The position numbers were made by a program, and so were the translations under genes. From positions 17,034,487 to 17,098,486 of the forward strand of contig ML682007.1 of assembly GCA_007922195.1 (NCBI GenBank): a DNA stretch of 64,000 bases, read 5' to 3'. Positions 36,807 through 49,031 of the stretch are shown in pieces. Under the pieces are notes generated by a model. The model saw only the letters and a program-made list of their open reading frames with translations, did not search any database and was not told the DNA's origin. This DNA comes from Podocnemis expansa. Taxonomy: Eukaryota; Chordata; Testudines; Podocnemididae. Every line of letters begins with the position of its first letter. Within the stretch, counting starts at the first letter, position 1.

Positions 36807-39645
36807 AAACAATGAATCACAACATTTCTAGCTCACAAAGAAAAAGTGAAGGCCTAAAGTAGCATTTCCTAGTTAAATACATATTTGCAGTTTACCGTGA
36901 AGTGCTGGGTTTAATGAGACTGCTGCAATTTACTTATCTTTAGAATGGATCATTTTAAATGCAGGTTGGGAAGTGCCCTTCACCAAATTATACATTAGAA
37001 GTGTGCTACAAAGCAAATGGGTTGTGTATGGAAAGTGTTTCTTATCTCAGGACTGGAATACACTGGCTGTTGGGGCTTTTTAGATGAAGAGTTTTTAATG
37101 TTTATGTTTTAGTTAAAAAGATATATACACATCATTAACAAGTTTTCTTATTTTCTGCCTGCCAAAGGGAAAACAATGACAGAGTTAAACGACATTCCCC
37201 AAGGGAGTCTTTTATAGATGGAAACGAATGGACTTTGATTTATGGAACTGACATTTTAAATAGCAGTTTAGATTAAGTGTGGAAGCCATGGGTATTTAAT
37301 TTTATGTTGGACATACTCATATTACATATAATGAGACAAGTAGGTGATAACTTATTAATTTATGGATCGTTCTCCCAGGCTGTCATTGGCACTTTGGAAG
37401 AGATATATCAAAACTATTCAAAGGGCCAACAATATTTGGACTATAATGATTTATTAAAGGCTTTCTGGAGGAGTGCTATGCACTGTTGTCGGGTGAGGAA
37501 CATCCACAATCAACGGGAGCTAAGACACTCAGCACCTTGCAGAATTGAGCCCTAAATGCCAGCTATATGTTGGCGTTTCACCACCGTGTAATACTATTGT
37601 GGTGTCATCTTTTTTGGTTTTTCCATTCAATTCAGAATATCCAGGCTTTATTGGCCCCTAAAAACAAATGTCCCAAAAGGCTGACATGTGTTTAGAGTTT
37701 GCAGTGATTACTGATAGGGTCGCCATTTCCACTGTGTGGATAAAACCCACCATTCTCACAAATGGAGTGTGGTTTGATAAAGCATAGAGCGGCATGTGGT
37801 TTCACTTTGGAAAAAGGCTCTGGAGCGCAAGCAAAACTTGGTACCATGGTCTGAAGGAATAAATGGAGGGTCAGAAGGGTTTAAGCTCTTCAGTTTTACA
37901 CCACTGAGGTCCATACCAAATGAACTAAGTAAATTTGCTGTCAAAGCTACTGCACTACTGTCATTAGAAGGCTGTTAAATAACTTGTGTTTCACTTACGC
38001 AGTTGTATATTTGAAAATACGACCAGCTCGAGGTAGTAATTTCAGACAGACCAGCTAACCTAACCATTTTCCTCTCCATGTTTTTGTTTGAACCAGACCA
38101 ATAAGAGTAAGTTTAAATAAATATAATCCAATGTTCCAGCTATTAGAAGGTTGCCATTTTTCTTCCATAGGTGGGTTAGCAATAGAAGGTTGCCATCATT
38201 AAAAATTTGCATTCATTGTGCAGTTGTTAACCTGGAATGCTCTCTCTGATGGCCCCAGAACCAGAAAGATACTTCAGATGAGAACAGTAGATATCTTTTT
38301 CTCTCTGAACAGCCTTTTAAGTAATAGCTATTATCTCTATGAGTCATGGACAATTAATCCGCCTCTACAGCTATGAGAAATAGAGCGACATCATCCACTG
38401 TTGGATTTGGCAGGATCCATCAAGTTCAAAGGGATATATCCAACACAGTGACAACAGCAGACTTCAACTAAGCTCACAAGTTTCATTTGACAAATGTTTT
38501 GATGCTTCTCCAAGACTTATATGATCTTTTGGGGCTGTAAAATTCACCCAGTGCTCTTGCAGAAACAGGTTTCTGTTTGAAATTGCCAGTATAAACTGCT
38601 ACAGGATGGGGCTGGAAATACAAGGAGAACAAGCTTTGATATGGTGCTTTGTGATTTCTGCCTTTAGAATCTTAAATTTTAAAAGAAAAAACCCAAAATA
38701 ATAATAGCAAATAATCTAACAACTTTGACAAAAAATGTGGCTTGTGTTTGCTTCCATCTTGGGTGAAGGGTCATTTTGGAGCACAGGGAATGGGTGTCTT
38801 ATTTAATCTGGACTGACTGCCCATCCCCTACTCCAGCGTCTATATTAATTTCTCCCCTCTCTCCAAAACAGATTGGCTAGCACCATTCCTTGGACTGGTG
38901 AAGTCAGGGTCAACTTCTTCCAGCTGCATTGAATTAAGCCTCTTCCCCTTGCTCAGACCCTCAAACCACACCCCTTTTTCTCTCGTCTCACTCCTTCCCA
39001 TGTTGATATGGCTGCCAGGCTTGCTTCCCTTCACCCACAACCAAAACATAGCTCCAGAAGGATCTCATTAATTCACACTAATGATGGGGAATTGCTAAAT
39101 TTGGCAAATTAGTGAGAATGGGCTTGATCTAGTCATTACTGGTTGCATTGACGTAGGGAGCCAAGTTGAGCCCCTAAATGAATGAACACAATAAAAAAGG
39201 AAACGATAATACATCAGACCAAACATATTGTGCTCATTTTGTTTTGACAGTTATGGTTCAGTCTTAATTATTTATGAGGACACTTCATGATGTGCTAGTA
39301 AATAAACTGTAGTAAAAGCAAAGAAGTCTAAGTAATATGACAATTCATTACAGCCTCTCAGCTATTAAATCTTTGCTGAGCACGGGGGGAGAGACAGAGG
39401 TTTTCACGTGAATTATAAAGTGTATGGAGCAGCATAGAGTGGATGAGTGAGGTTCCATTGTGTATTCACTTAGTTATTTAAAAGAGATCCCAGTACTGCA
39501 AGTGTTACTTATTAGAAACGAAAGCTGGTCTTTGGTTTAGTGGAACTTAGGAGGATGGTTTGGTTCCTGTCTCGGCCATGGGTTTTGAATGTGACCTACT
39601 GCAAGCCATAACCTCTTGGCAACTGAGTTCCACATCTGTATAATA
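36807..39645. other. gene-free stretch, nothing recognised
   Basis: A 92-codon frame at 37277-37555 runs into repeat-type sequence (GGGAGCTAAGACACTCAGCA) and is unlikely to code. A repeat relic is at 37510-37555. No gene supported. Confidence 0.4.
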
Positions 39646-39847
39646 CAGTGTTTCTCAACCAGTGTGCCATGGCACACAGATGTGCCATCAGGCATGCCAC
39701 AGAATTTTTGGAAGAACTACTGGAAGAGGTCTGGATTAGCTCATGAATATTCATGAGTTCATTTGGCAACTCTATGATTGTGGGCCTCAAAATAATTACA
39801 GGTGTCAAGGTATGCTATGGTAGAGAAAAGGTTGGGAACCACCAGTG
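39646..39847. mobile_element. hAT-type miniature element (same family as 9872)
   Basis: Termini CAGTGTTTCTCAACC and GGTTGGGAACCACCAGTG are inverted. The interior shares GGATTAGCTCATGAATATTC and ATGAGTTCATTTGGCAACTC with 9872-10062. Flanks GTATAATA and TAATAGGT do not form a clean duplication. Non-coding. Confidence 0.7.
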
Positions 39848-40312
39848 TAATAGGTAATGATATACTTCCCCCTCGACTGTCTTCCTTATCAGGACAGTAC
39901 CCTCCTCAATGGCCCACCTATCTTGGCTGGGTCTCTAGCTGCTACCATAGAACAAATAAATGATTTTTTGTTAGAGTGAGGGCAACAGGTGCATTATTAA
40001 TCATTTCTAGTATTTTCTCTTGACTTTTTGAGAAAACCTTAACAGCACAAAGCAGAGAACTGCATGAAGTAATTAACTTCATTGTGTTCCAGTAGGCCCG
40101 TGAACACCCTTGGACCCCCCTCGTGCCCACAAACACCCTTGCAATGGTGCGTAGTTGCTTCAGGTCATTCTGAAGGTGCCAAATTTACTATCAGAAGTTA
40201 TCAAGTGAATGTGTTTAACTCTAATAAATAGTAAATGGAGGTTCCTTGTTTATAATAAACAAAAGCAGGGGTCTTCCTCTTCTTTATCATGTTAAGAAAA
40301 GTTACAAAGAGA
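39848..40312. other. short gene-free stretch
   Basis: Nothing recognised. Confidence 0.4.
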
Positions 40313-40385
40313 AGAATCATAGAACTACAGGGCTGGATGGACTTTGACAGGCCACCTAGTTCAACCCCCCTGTCCTAGGATCTTC
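40313..40385 (-). mobile_element. CR1 LINE 3' end fragment
   Basis: AATCATAGAACTACAGGGCT, GGATGGACTTTGACAGGCC and ACCTAGTTCAACCCCCCTG are the reverse complement of the standard CR1 3' terminal sequence (GGGTTGGACTAGATGACC ... TCTATGATT). It is a short, 5'-truncated copy. Confidence 0.75.
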
Positions 40386-41265
40386 CTTTATGTGTTGCCT
40401 CTAGAAGAAGAAATGCAGTTCCCTTATGGCCTTTTAGATAAGATGCAATGGGTTATCAACCAAGAAACAATGGGGTGCAAATAAGACTGCAACGCAGGAA
40501 GTTCTGCATTCTAATCTTACATTCACCACTGCGTGGACTTGGGCACCCTTGGGACTTAACCTCTGCCTTGTCTTACCTAGGTGTATAGAGTGGAGGCAAG
40601 TAGGAAAGAGAGAGTCTCCAAGCTTTCTTGCACAGCCCATACAAGAGCCTAGAAAATTTCCAGTCCCTCTAACCCAGAAGAATTCATACAGCAGTTGTCT
40701 TTTCCCAGCTTCCTCAGAGGCACATGGTTCCCAAAAGGAAGGAGCAACAAAGAGGTGGGGCGGTGAATCTGTCCTGGCTAGCTGTACCCCAGAGGTGAAT
40801 ATTAAATTGTACCTTATAAGAGGGCATTCAGAAAGACGGTGCAGTGGGAGGCCTGAAACATTCTACTTCTGAGGCAGAATAGCACATGTGGGTGATGCAA
40901 CTGAGCACTGCCACTCACCATGAGTTATTATTATGGATCCATCTTCTTCCCTGGACAGTATTCTGGGACATAGCCCTTTCCTCGTCTCCTACGGTCACAT
41001 GAGCTTACAAACCAGTTAGTATATAAAGCTGTGGATGGGATTGTCCTTTAATATCACTAGGGTAGGTGGCACTCTGAATTATACACTCAGTGTTAGTCTT
41101 TCAATTCAGTTTTTCCATTTAGCAGAGTCTCACGTCATCCTCAATTTTCACTAAATCTTTCCCCTCTCCGCCACATTTCAATAACAAGTTGTTGGAAACA
41201 GAAAGGGGTTAGCTGGTGTGGGCGTGTGGATGCATGCGTGCACAGATGTGCCCTCTGGATTACAC
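40386..41265. other. gene-free stretch, nothing recognised
   Basis: No gene or named repeat. A 107-codon frame at 40549-40872 has no recognisable features. Confidence 0.4.
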
Positions 41266-42376
41266 CAGTGGTTCCAGACTCTGTGGTCCAGGGACCCTTG
41301 AGGGTCCATGGAGTTACTTCAAGGGGTCCGTGAATACATCTGACCCCAGCCGCTGCTGGCCGGTGACCCCCAATTTTGAACCCTCTCCAACATGGGTGTC
41401 GAACTTAAGGCCCATGAGGGGTGTGGGAGGAGAGATGGATCCAGCCCATGGAGCTGCCGCCTGGGCTGTGCCTGGAAGCTGTCTGCAGCAGCAGACTGCT
41501 AGATGTGCTACGGACTCACTCATGTGATCCGAGTCACAGCGCAGGAGAACAAAGGAAGCACTTCAGCCCATCCTGGCTCAGCTCTGCTGTGGTATGCCCA
41601 CCAACCAGAGTGTCAGTCACAGTGGGCTAGGTCACCTCCATAGAGCCACTGCACTGCTCCCCGTCCCAAATGTTAACTGTCAGTCAGTCAGCATGCTTTT
41701 TGACGGACAGCACACTGCATGAATCACAAATAAAAGAGTAAAAGGTGGCTGGAGCCCATGTGGGAACAGGCCAAGGAAAGGCTAGCCAGGACTGAGCCTA
41801 CCAAAAGTCAGCTTTCTGAATGACTGACAGTGAGTGGGCCGGGAGGGGGAGAGGCAAGATCCCAGCCTGGCTCCCTGTGACTGAGACTGATTTTTTTGCC
41901 TGCCACCAGGAAGCAGGGGAACTGAAAAGGGAAGGGGAAGGGAAAGGGAGAAGGGTCTTGGAGCCAACATGGGGAAAGGGGACCCACAGGGCAGGGGAAA
42001 GGGAAGGTGTGGGAGAGCCTGCAGGGTTGGGGAGGGAGAAGGGGAACCATGCCACTCTGAACATTGAGGGCAAAAAGGTTGGGGGGCCCGTGCAGACACA
42101 TGGCCTGTGACAGGAGTCCTGCCTTCCAATGTAACCCCTACTTTGAATGAGTTTGACACCTCTGTGCTAAAGAATAGTATTTTCCTGCTGTGAGCAGCCA
42201 TACACTGGATATCTCCCCAACTCTTGGGGGCAGGCAGGGACAAGGTCCTCTACTGCCCTTCTGCAGCACCACTGCCTGTAATCATTCCCCAATAACAACT
42301 ATCATCATTTGGGGCACCACAAATATTTTTGGCATTAAAAATGGGTCGTCCTACTCAAAAAAGTTGGAAACCACTG
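41266..42376. mobile_element. hAT-type element carrying a second element nested inside
   Basis: The left terminus CAGTGGTTCCAGACTCTG and right terminus GTTGGAAACCACTG are inverted. Flanks GATTACAC (41258-41265) and CATTACAA (42377-42384) agree at 6 of 8 positions, with ATTACA in common. The middle is another insertion (41391-42164). The left remainder carries GGGACCCTTGAGGGTCCATG, an inverted GGGACCCT/AGGGTCC pair. No transposase. Confidence 0.65.
41391..42164. mobile_element. GC-rich element nested in the hAT-type element
   Basis: Its ends CATGGGTGTCGAACTTAAGG and, complemented, CAGAGGTGTCAAACTCATTC are inverted at about 11 of the first 14 bases. GGCCCATGAGGGG and GGATCCAGCCCATGGAGC near the left recall hAT-related elements with GGCCCGCGGGCC interiors. 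It is far richer in G+C than the flanking DNA. Its purine-rich run (41920-42050) gives long proline-rich frames on the other strand that are not genes. Confidence 0.5.
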
Positions 42377-42384
42377 CATTACAA

Positions 42385-44645
42385 TATTCTCCCAGACTCT
42401 CCCCACCCCAAGACACACATCAGCCTCCCCACGCTCATAATGCTAAAGTTAGATGCCACTCACCCAGATCATTCAGAACTCCAAGTATAATCATCTCATT
42501 TTGTGTATTTTTGACGAGCAGTGAAATGGTTAATAACTTGATACATCAAGTACGGCACTGGGCTTCAGAGTTAACATTTGGTATCATGAATAAGAATTGG
42601 TCACACCTCTCTCAGGGCTATCACTTCAGGCGTTCCACAGATTTGACTAGGCATCACTGAATCTGTTCACATTGCAAAGATTATCTTCATAAGCCTAAAA
42701 GCTAAAGACAGAACAAACAAAAATAAAAACACTGAAGCGTACCATTTGGATTGTGACGCATAAGACACAGCTGTGAGAGAAGGGAAACACTAATGCTCTG
42801 ACTGCCAGAGATGCGCCAGTCCGACTTGGCATGTGTGCGGAGGAAATGTGTCATGGTCTGCTGTGCCCACCACAGACCCATTACTTTTGTAAGAATGGGA
42901 CACAAGAGCAGGTACTACTTCTCACTGCAGAATTCAGGAGCATGCCTTTTCTGGGCTAGAAAACACTGCTTGTACCTTGAATACAGAGTTTTGTTTCCAT
43001 ACTGATCCAGCCACCTTTTAGCCAAACTGAATATATGACCCTTTAGGTTTTCTTTGGAACCATGGCAAAACATACAGCCAAACTTCAAAGAAAACACCAA
43101 GTAACATATAGCTCAGACCTGACTTATTAAAGTCTTTCCCAAGCTGGAGTAAAGAGGAGGAAGAAAGCTGACTTATTACTGGTTATTTAACTTTCTGATT
43201 TTTTTTAACAGATCATTTTGATCAGATACATTTTTTAAAATGTTGACAAAAGCCTGATGAAAATTCCATTGACCTGAACATGAGTTTCACTGAGTTTATC
43301 CATCAATCTATTAAATATACAGGACATCAAGAGGGCTTTCTGATTGAAACAGAGAAACGCCATTGTGGTTGGAGTCAGGCAAGTACGTGTTGTACAAACC
43401 CCTCCCTGACAGCTCAGCCAATGTACAGATTTCACCTGTATGTTCTTTTTAATCTTTAAGTCACATTCCATGCCCAAAAGGCATGAAAGTGGCAAAGGGT
43501 GGGTGAATACTGCCAAAAAATCTTTTAAATGACCCAAATATCCATTTAAAATGTTTAAATATATTCATATCATCTGTATTTGCATTATTTTTTATATTCA
43601 TTTCCACAAATATTCTGTGGCACGAGTTCATTGGCAGGAACAGTCATGGAAACTGCAAACTGTCAAGCAGATGCTGTGGAATCAGTACAGAAAGCAGATT
43701 TGGTAAATATAGACAAAAGCATCTGGACTCAAAACATGACCTATGTACCAGTATCTGTCCAATCAAGGAGGAGAAATAATACCATATGAACCCACATGTC
43801 CTGTCAAAAATACCTGTCACAGCTAGAAGTGGGAATACCCAAAACTTGCATTTAACTGCTAATGGCTAATCAACTGACCAAAATCTATTTGTGGCAATTA
43901 TATGGTGACAATTTGAATTAGAGCAATGGTGGTAAGCTCTTTCTGGGTTACTTCTGAAAAAGGAGAGGGGAAAAAAAGTCATCAAATAAACTATTCACAA
44001 TGAACTATTCACCCAGCTCAAATACTGCTGAATTCTGCTGAAGTTTTCTGGCATAAGGACATAAGCACCATCCTAAATATGATGAGAATCAAGATAAGAA
44101 AAGATGTCTAAACATGATTCTAGCTAAATTGTTTTCTAGAACATCTTGGCAGGGTTTTTTGCCCCCAGAGAAAGTGCTAGGTGAGAGTATTAACTCATTG
44201 AACCTCAAGGCCCAAATCAGATCATTTGCCTTGTAAGAAATATTACAGAATGGACCAAGACTCTGTAAATTATAAGCCTGGCATATCCTATCCCAGTATA
44301 TTATGACTTCCTGGTACAATTGCCTTGGTTCAGATAACCCAGTCGTGTTCCACAGCCACTCGACTCTTCATTTTGGTTGCTCCTTCAACAAAACACAAAT
44401 TGACAATAAAGGTGGTTGCAGAACAGGTAGCAAAAGTGCTGAAGTAACATTTTTACTGAAGGAGAAAGAAAAAGAAAATCTGGCCAAGCACTTGAAGGGA
44501 TCATCCCCAGTAACATTATGGAAATTATAAGCCTTTCTCACAGCTGTTGCTTGCAAAAAGGTTGCAATAAGTGCACTGCAAGATGGCACGGCACAAGTAT
44601 TTACTAATACGGCGCTTTGTGACGTTTCAAAGTGATTTGATCATT
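42385..44645. other. gene-free stretch, nothing recognised
   Basis: AT-rich with no credible gene or mobile element. Confidence 0.4.
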
Positions 44646-44649
44646 ATGC

Positions 44650-44770
44650 CAAGTTCCAAAGGGGCAGCCACATTAGCCAAAACAAACAAGAAGCCCTGTG
44701 GCACTTAAAGACTAACAAATTTATTTATCGCATGAACGTTTGTGGAAGAAAATCCCACTTCATCAATACT
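44650..44770 (+). repeat. foldback repeat, left arm with outer end
   Basis: Begins TTCCAAAGGGGCAGCCACAT, then TTAGCCAAAACAAACAAGAA, GCCCTGTGGCACTTAAAGAC and TAACAAATTTATTTATCGCA, and ends TTTGTGGAAGAAAATCCCAC. Facing arm absent. Confidence 0.7.
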
Positions 44771-47094
44771 TAGAAGATGGGGGAACTTACAGTATGAGGG
44801 GAAAATAAAGGCAGGGAAGTGTAAGTCAGAGATCAGGTCACATTATAACAGCAAATCAAAGCCATTGTTAAGATTCGAACACTAAGGAACAACATATACA
44901 GGAAAATGAAGTCAAATCACCTTTTGTAATGAGAAAAATACCTTGAGTCCTTAGAACAAAAGAGGAAAAGATGTGCATTTTTACAGTTCAGGACTATTAT
45001 TTTCTAACATGGGAAAGTGTGCTTAGCACCTGTGAAAATTTAGAGGCCTCAGATGGGTAGAGGGGGCCTGACAAACCTGGTTCAAAAGTTTATCTGTTAC
45101 AACTATAGCCAGATAAAATATCTCAAGTCTCTCCTCCAATAAAGGCTAAATAGCAGCTCCGAGACAGGGTTTGTTTTTATGTTCTGTTTATACAGGGCTC
45201 AATACAGGGGGCTTTCCACTCCTAGGGCTTCTAAACTCACCATAGCACAAACATAGTTGTTGAAAAGCTCTTCCAAGGCAACAAGTGACTCTTGATTTCC
45301 CAAAACGGCTCCTTTGCACAGCTCTTCCGCCTGGGAGAGGTGTATGTTTAATTATAAAAAGGGCTTCTTGGTTGTAATCTGTTTCCAGTTCAATTCCTTT
45401 GCTGGGTAAATCCCTTAAACGCGTTGTCATTCCTTATTTATTGATTGCAGGTATTTGGGGTTTAATTGAGCAAGTCGGTGGTGGCCCAGGGCAGGAGTGG
45501 CGCTACATGAGCAATTAAATCTGATTAGCCAGAGCCCTTTAAAACCCAGCTGGGTGATTGATAACCGAGACTAGCATTCCTCAATTGACTCGCTACTTCA
45601 AAAGGGAGAAAGGCTTAGCTGAGAAACGCATGGGTCCAACATGAAAAATAGCAATGCAGTTGGGTAGATTAGGAGCTGACCTAAAAGGAGCGACCAAGCC
45701 GATCAGCCCCCAAAACAAATCTCTAGGTGTCTCCTTTAAAAGAAAAAAAATCCCAACTGTAATTTTCTAATAAAGAGGCCTGTTAAAAGTGAACTTGAAA
45801 TACACAAAGGAGGAGGATCGGCCAAGGTCTGTTCAGCTCTTTCTTTAACACTCATCATCCCTCGGGAACTGAGCTCCATCCATAAAGCTGTCGTCTGTTT
45901 GTTAGTGCGTTTGTCTGCTCCATCATTAGATCTTTTGCCCGGTAGTTTAAGAAAATAAACTGACTGAAGGCACAGGAGTGAGCAACCGCCATTTATCAAA
46001 GTGATGAATGCACAGCGTCCCTGTCCCCCCAGTTGTCAGGCAGGAAAAGTTATTAATTTTCAATGTGTGGGTGTGATGTTTGGACACAGCTCTTTGGCAC
46101 CTTTGGCTCCTGGTCAATTTCCTCCTCGCTTCCTAGTCAATTTTGGAAAGTCCCACCTGACCCCTGTGCTTAATGAGGACTAGGCCTTGGGCCTTCTGGC
46201 CTTACCCATGCAGGCAATTTTTGCCCCCCTCAGCAGAGCCAACAGGACTCTAGACAGAAGTTTGTTTTAGTTAGATGGCAAACTCTGGAGAAAAGAGAGA
46301 GATCCGAGTCCTTTAGACATTGCTTGTCTGGGTCAAACAGCCTGAGCGATTTTCATTCCCAAAAGAATTAGTTCAAGCAACCCTTCTAGCACCAGCCTTT
46401 AAGTCACAGCCCTATATTTTAAGCATCCTGGGGCAGATGTAAATTGAACTGATGTGAATTGTCCACGCTTTGGGAGAATCTGGCAATTTAGACGGATAAA
46501 TGTCCTTTATGCCACATGTAATTAATCCTGCACTGTAGGCTGACTGGGTAACAGTGCCTGACTTTTCCTGCATCTCTAACAAACAGGGAAAGTGAAGGGA
46601 AAAATCAGCCTGAAAGAAAAGTGCATGCCATGGCTCTGACTTGATCTAGCCAGGCAGGGAGATTTAAATCCAACCCTTTTTATAAGGAACAGTCGGGTGA
46701 CCTTCCTCCCCCCTGTTTAAAAACTGGAAAAGCACAAAAAATAGCAACTGCCCCCAGTCACCTTCCCTTGTATCCACTGCAGGTGTGAATTAGATCCCCC
46801 CACTCCTGGCTCTGGTGCTCCACAGTGCCTGGTTTTCTTTTGGGCACCATTTAGGCTGCTGGAAAAGGGGCAAGAGCTGCCTCTCTCCTCTGTGCTGACT
46901 TTACATAAGGCTCAACCCAGCATGAAAGCAGAGGAGGACGCCGGCAGGAGCTGGACTTCTAAACCCCTTCCGCCCCATAGGCTTTAATATTAAAAAAAAC
47001 CCCTAGGAGTCTCAGACACTGTATTAATTAGTGCAACCACCCATGCAAAGTTGGGTTTAGAGGAGCATTCCTTGCCCTGTGTGAAACAGCAACC
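44771..47094. other. gene-free stretch becoming repeat-poor toward MSX2
   Basis: From about 45.1 kb I no longer see named repeats. The segment 45180-45620 is unusually free of low-complexity sequence and may be conserved, but an 80-codon frame at 45430-45188 (minus) has no recognisable domain. Confidence 0.4.
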
Positions 47095-47420
47095 CTAATA
47101 AACAATTGTTCACTTGGCCTATTGCCTCTGGTAAATTACACAGCATTAAAAAATAATGCTTTTCATATTAGGCAGTAATTAAAGGTTGGGACAGCTTTTA
47201 AACAAGAGGGGGAGGGGGAATCAAAGCGAATATAAAAATGTTCTTTCAAGAGTTATGGGAGGCTAATAAAGTCTGTCTGTTCAGTGCACCGCTTCGCCCC
47301 CAGCTACAGCCAAACTGGAGCCGTAGCAATTGCCTCTCAATAAGATAATGATATTCCTTTCTCTGCTATTAAAAGGCTCCCAGTGCAAACTGAAAATGAT
47401 TTATTTAATTTAAGAAATGA
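47095..47420. promoter_or_regulatory. TAAT-rich, repeat-free candidate conserved element downstream of MSX2
   Basis: The stretch opens with the perfect palindrome AACAATTGTT (47101-47110), two back-to-back SOX-like half sites. The inverted pair AGCATTA (47142-47148) and TAATGCT (47154-47160) follows, then TAATTA at 47176-47181 and further TAAT cores near 47262 and 47345. No transposon signature is visible. Homeodomain and SOX motif clustering near a homeobox gene suggests a distal enhancer, but AT-rich DNA also yields such motifs by chance. Confidence 0.3.
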
Positions 47421-48540
47421 TGAGGTGTAACTTCAAAGCATGAGCCGTCAGTAATGGAAAACACCAGGTTGTTTAAAATTATGGTAATAATTGTTTGGAG
47501 TACAGTGACATCAAAGTGCTTTCATCACCAAATAAAATACAGCACAGCCCCCCAAATCCAGTGGCGTTTATTGAGTGGAGCTTTTTTTTCCCCCCAGTGT
47601 TTTTATTATTTCCTTATCAAGGGACATTATTTTAGCAGCTCCTTTTCTCAGCTTTGATGTTTTGACAGCCTTCGATTAATTTTATTGCCTATTGGGGGGA
47701 GCGATTATTCTGCCTGCTTATTTTTCATGCTGACTTTTTGTTGTTGTTTTGGAGGACCAGTGTGTTACCACAGTACCTTCGTAGCTAGCTGAAACACATT
47801 GGCCATCACATTTTTTGAAAAAATTCTGTTTTCAAGCAATCCATTACACGTCTGGGAAAATATTTCTACTTAAAACAAACTTTGCATTGAATCCTGGTAG
47901 AGCAAGTTTAATAAAACGGGCAGCACATAGTTTTAAGGACCACATTTTTTTTTTCTTTACGAGATTCTGGCTTATTCAACTCAAACCCCCGCAATCTGAG
48001 CAAACGACGCGGCACACTTGCCAGCAAAGCTTGCCTTTCCAGCGAGACTGTCCCAGAATGTTTTAATTTCCTTGAACAGTGTTATAAAACATGAATCGTG
48101 CGTATATTTTCGAGTTTCCCCTTCCTCAGCAGAGCAGCATTACTCCAAGCCCCTTGCAACTGGTTGTATTTTAGAAGCCGTCGCAGTGGCAGCTTTATGG
48201 GCCGGGATTTGCCCTAAAACAGCAGGCACACAATGGCCGTGGTGTTAAAGGGTGAAATACAAGGGAGGGAAAAATTTTTATTCCTTTCGTGGAGCTGGTT
48301 GAGAGCTGCAGCCCGCTGGTTGCCAAACCGGTGGAAAAGGATGAATCGGGAAACAGGCATCAAGGGCTGGGCGGGGGATCCCAAGAGAACGTCAATGACA
48401 TTGCGATTGATCCACCTCGTTCGATTTCCGAACGCTGAGACGTCAAGGCTCTAAAGAACGCTTCGCTTGTAAACCTCGCTTCATTCACAAGTTTTTTGGT
48501 GCTCCCATCTGTACGTTCAATGAAACCCCAGCCAAGCCAG
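47421..48540. other. repeat-poor non-coding stretch
   Basis: T-tracts near 47582-47597 and 47946-47956. No repeat or gene recognised. CG dinucleotides increase from 47990 onward. Confidence 0.4.
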
Positions 48541-48620
48541 CCAGGAGTCCGCCCGGCGGCCCTTTTAAAGACTATTTTAGCGCAGGAGCTTTCGTGGGAG
48601 AGAATCTGTCATCTGATGGA
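48541..48620 (+). repeat. foldback repeat, left-arm fragment
   Basis: GGAGTCCGCCCGGCGGCCC, TTTTAAAGACTATTTTAGCG and GGAGCTTTCGTGGGAGAGAA follow the left arm. GTCATCTGATGGAGG follows, corresponding to the usual CTTCATCTGATGAAG turn. Same subtype (GTGGGAGA) as the copy at 50912. Confidence 0.55.
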
Positions 48621-48768
48621 GGGCTGGGGGGACCCACGTTATTTTCTACACGCCTAATGCAAATCTGGGGGCTGAGAGACAGATGAACTTTCTGCTTAAA
48701 AAAAAAAAACCCCCACTAACCGGCTCCTGAAAACGATTGGGCTTTCAAATCATGCTAAAATGCAGATG

Positions 48769-48831
48769 ATTATTAGATTAATTCCAATTATTAGAGGGAT
48801 GCCTTAAAATAATTATAATAGGCAGGATGGG
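48769..48831. promoter_or_regulatory. dense ATTA/TAAT cluster downstream of MSX2
   Basis: Within about 63 bp there are at least five ATTA or TAAT cores, including GATTATTAGATTAATT and CAATTATTAG, plus TAATTATAATAGG at the end. It sits between a foldback-repeat fragment (48541-48620) and a short tandem duplication (48920-49031). Possible homeodomain-bound element; unproven. Confidence 0.25.
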
Positions 48832-48919
48832 GGGAGAATCCCGCCTTGATTTTTGTGCTGCTGAACGGGACGTTTTAGTCGCCGAGAAGGGGAGACATGC
48901 ATCACAGAAGAGTACACAA

Positions 48920-49031
48920 GATGTGTGAAAATGGATCAGACAGAAATGTGAACATTTCTGCCTAAAAAAAAAAAAAGCTCAAGATGAGTGAGAGAGAAAT
49001 GTTAACAGTTCTGCCTTTAAAAAAAAAGCTC
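48920..49031 (+). repeat. tandem duplication of a roughly 60-bp unit
   Basis: Copy A (48920-48982) and copy B (48983-49031) share, in order, GATGxGTGA, AGAAATGTxAACAxTTCTGC, CTxxAAAAAAAA and AGCTCA. They differ mainly in the length of the A-run. A small, recent-looking local duplication between candidate regulatory blocks. Confidence 0.7.

Noticed and set aside
37277..37555. 92-codon plus-strand frame
   Set aside because: It has no recognisable domain and its end reads through a known repeat-type segment.
41782..42243. Proline/serine-rich minus-strand frames up to 153 codons
   Set aside because: They come from a purine-rich low-complexity run inside a nested transposon.
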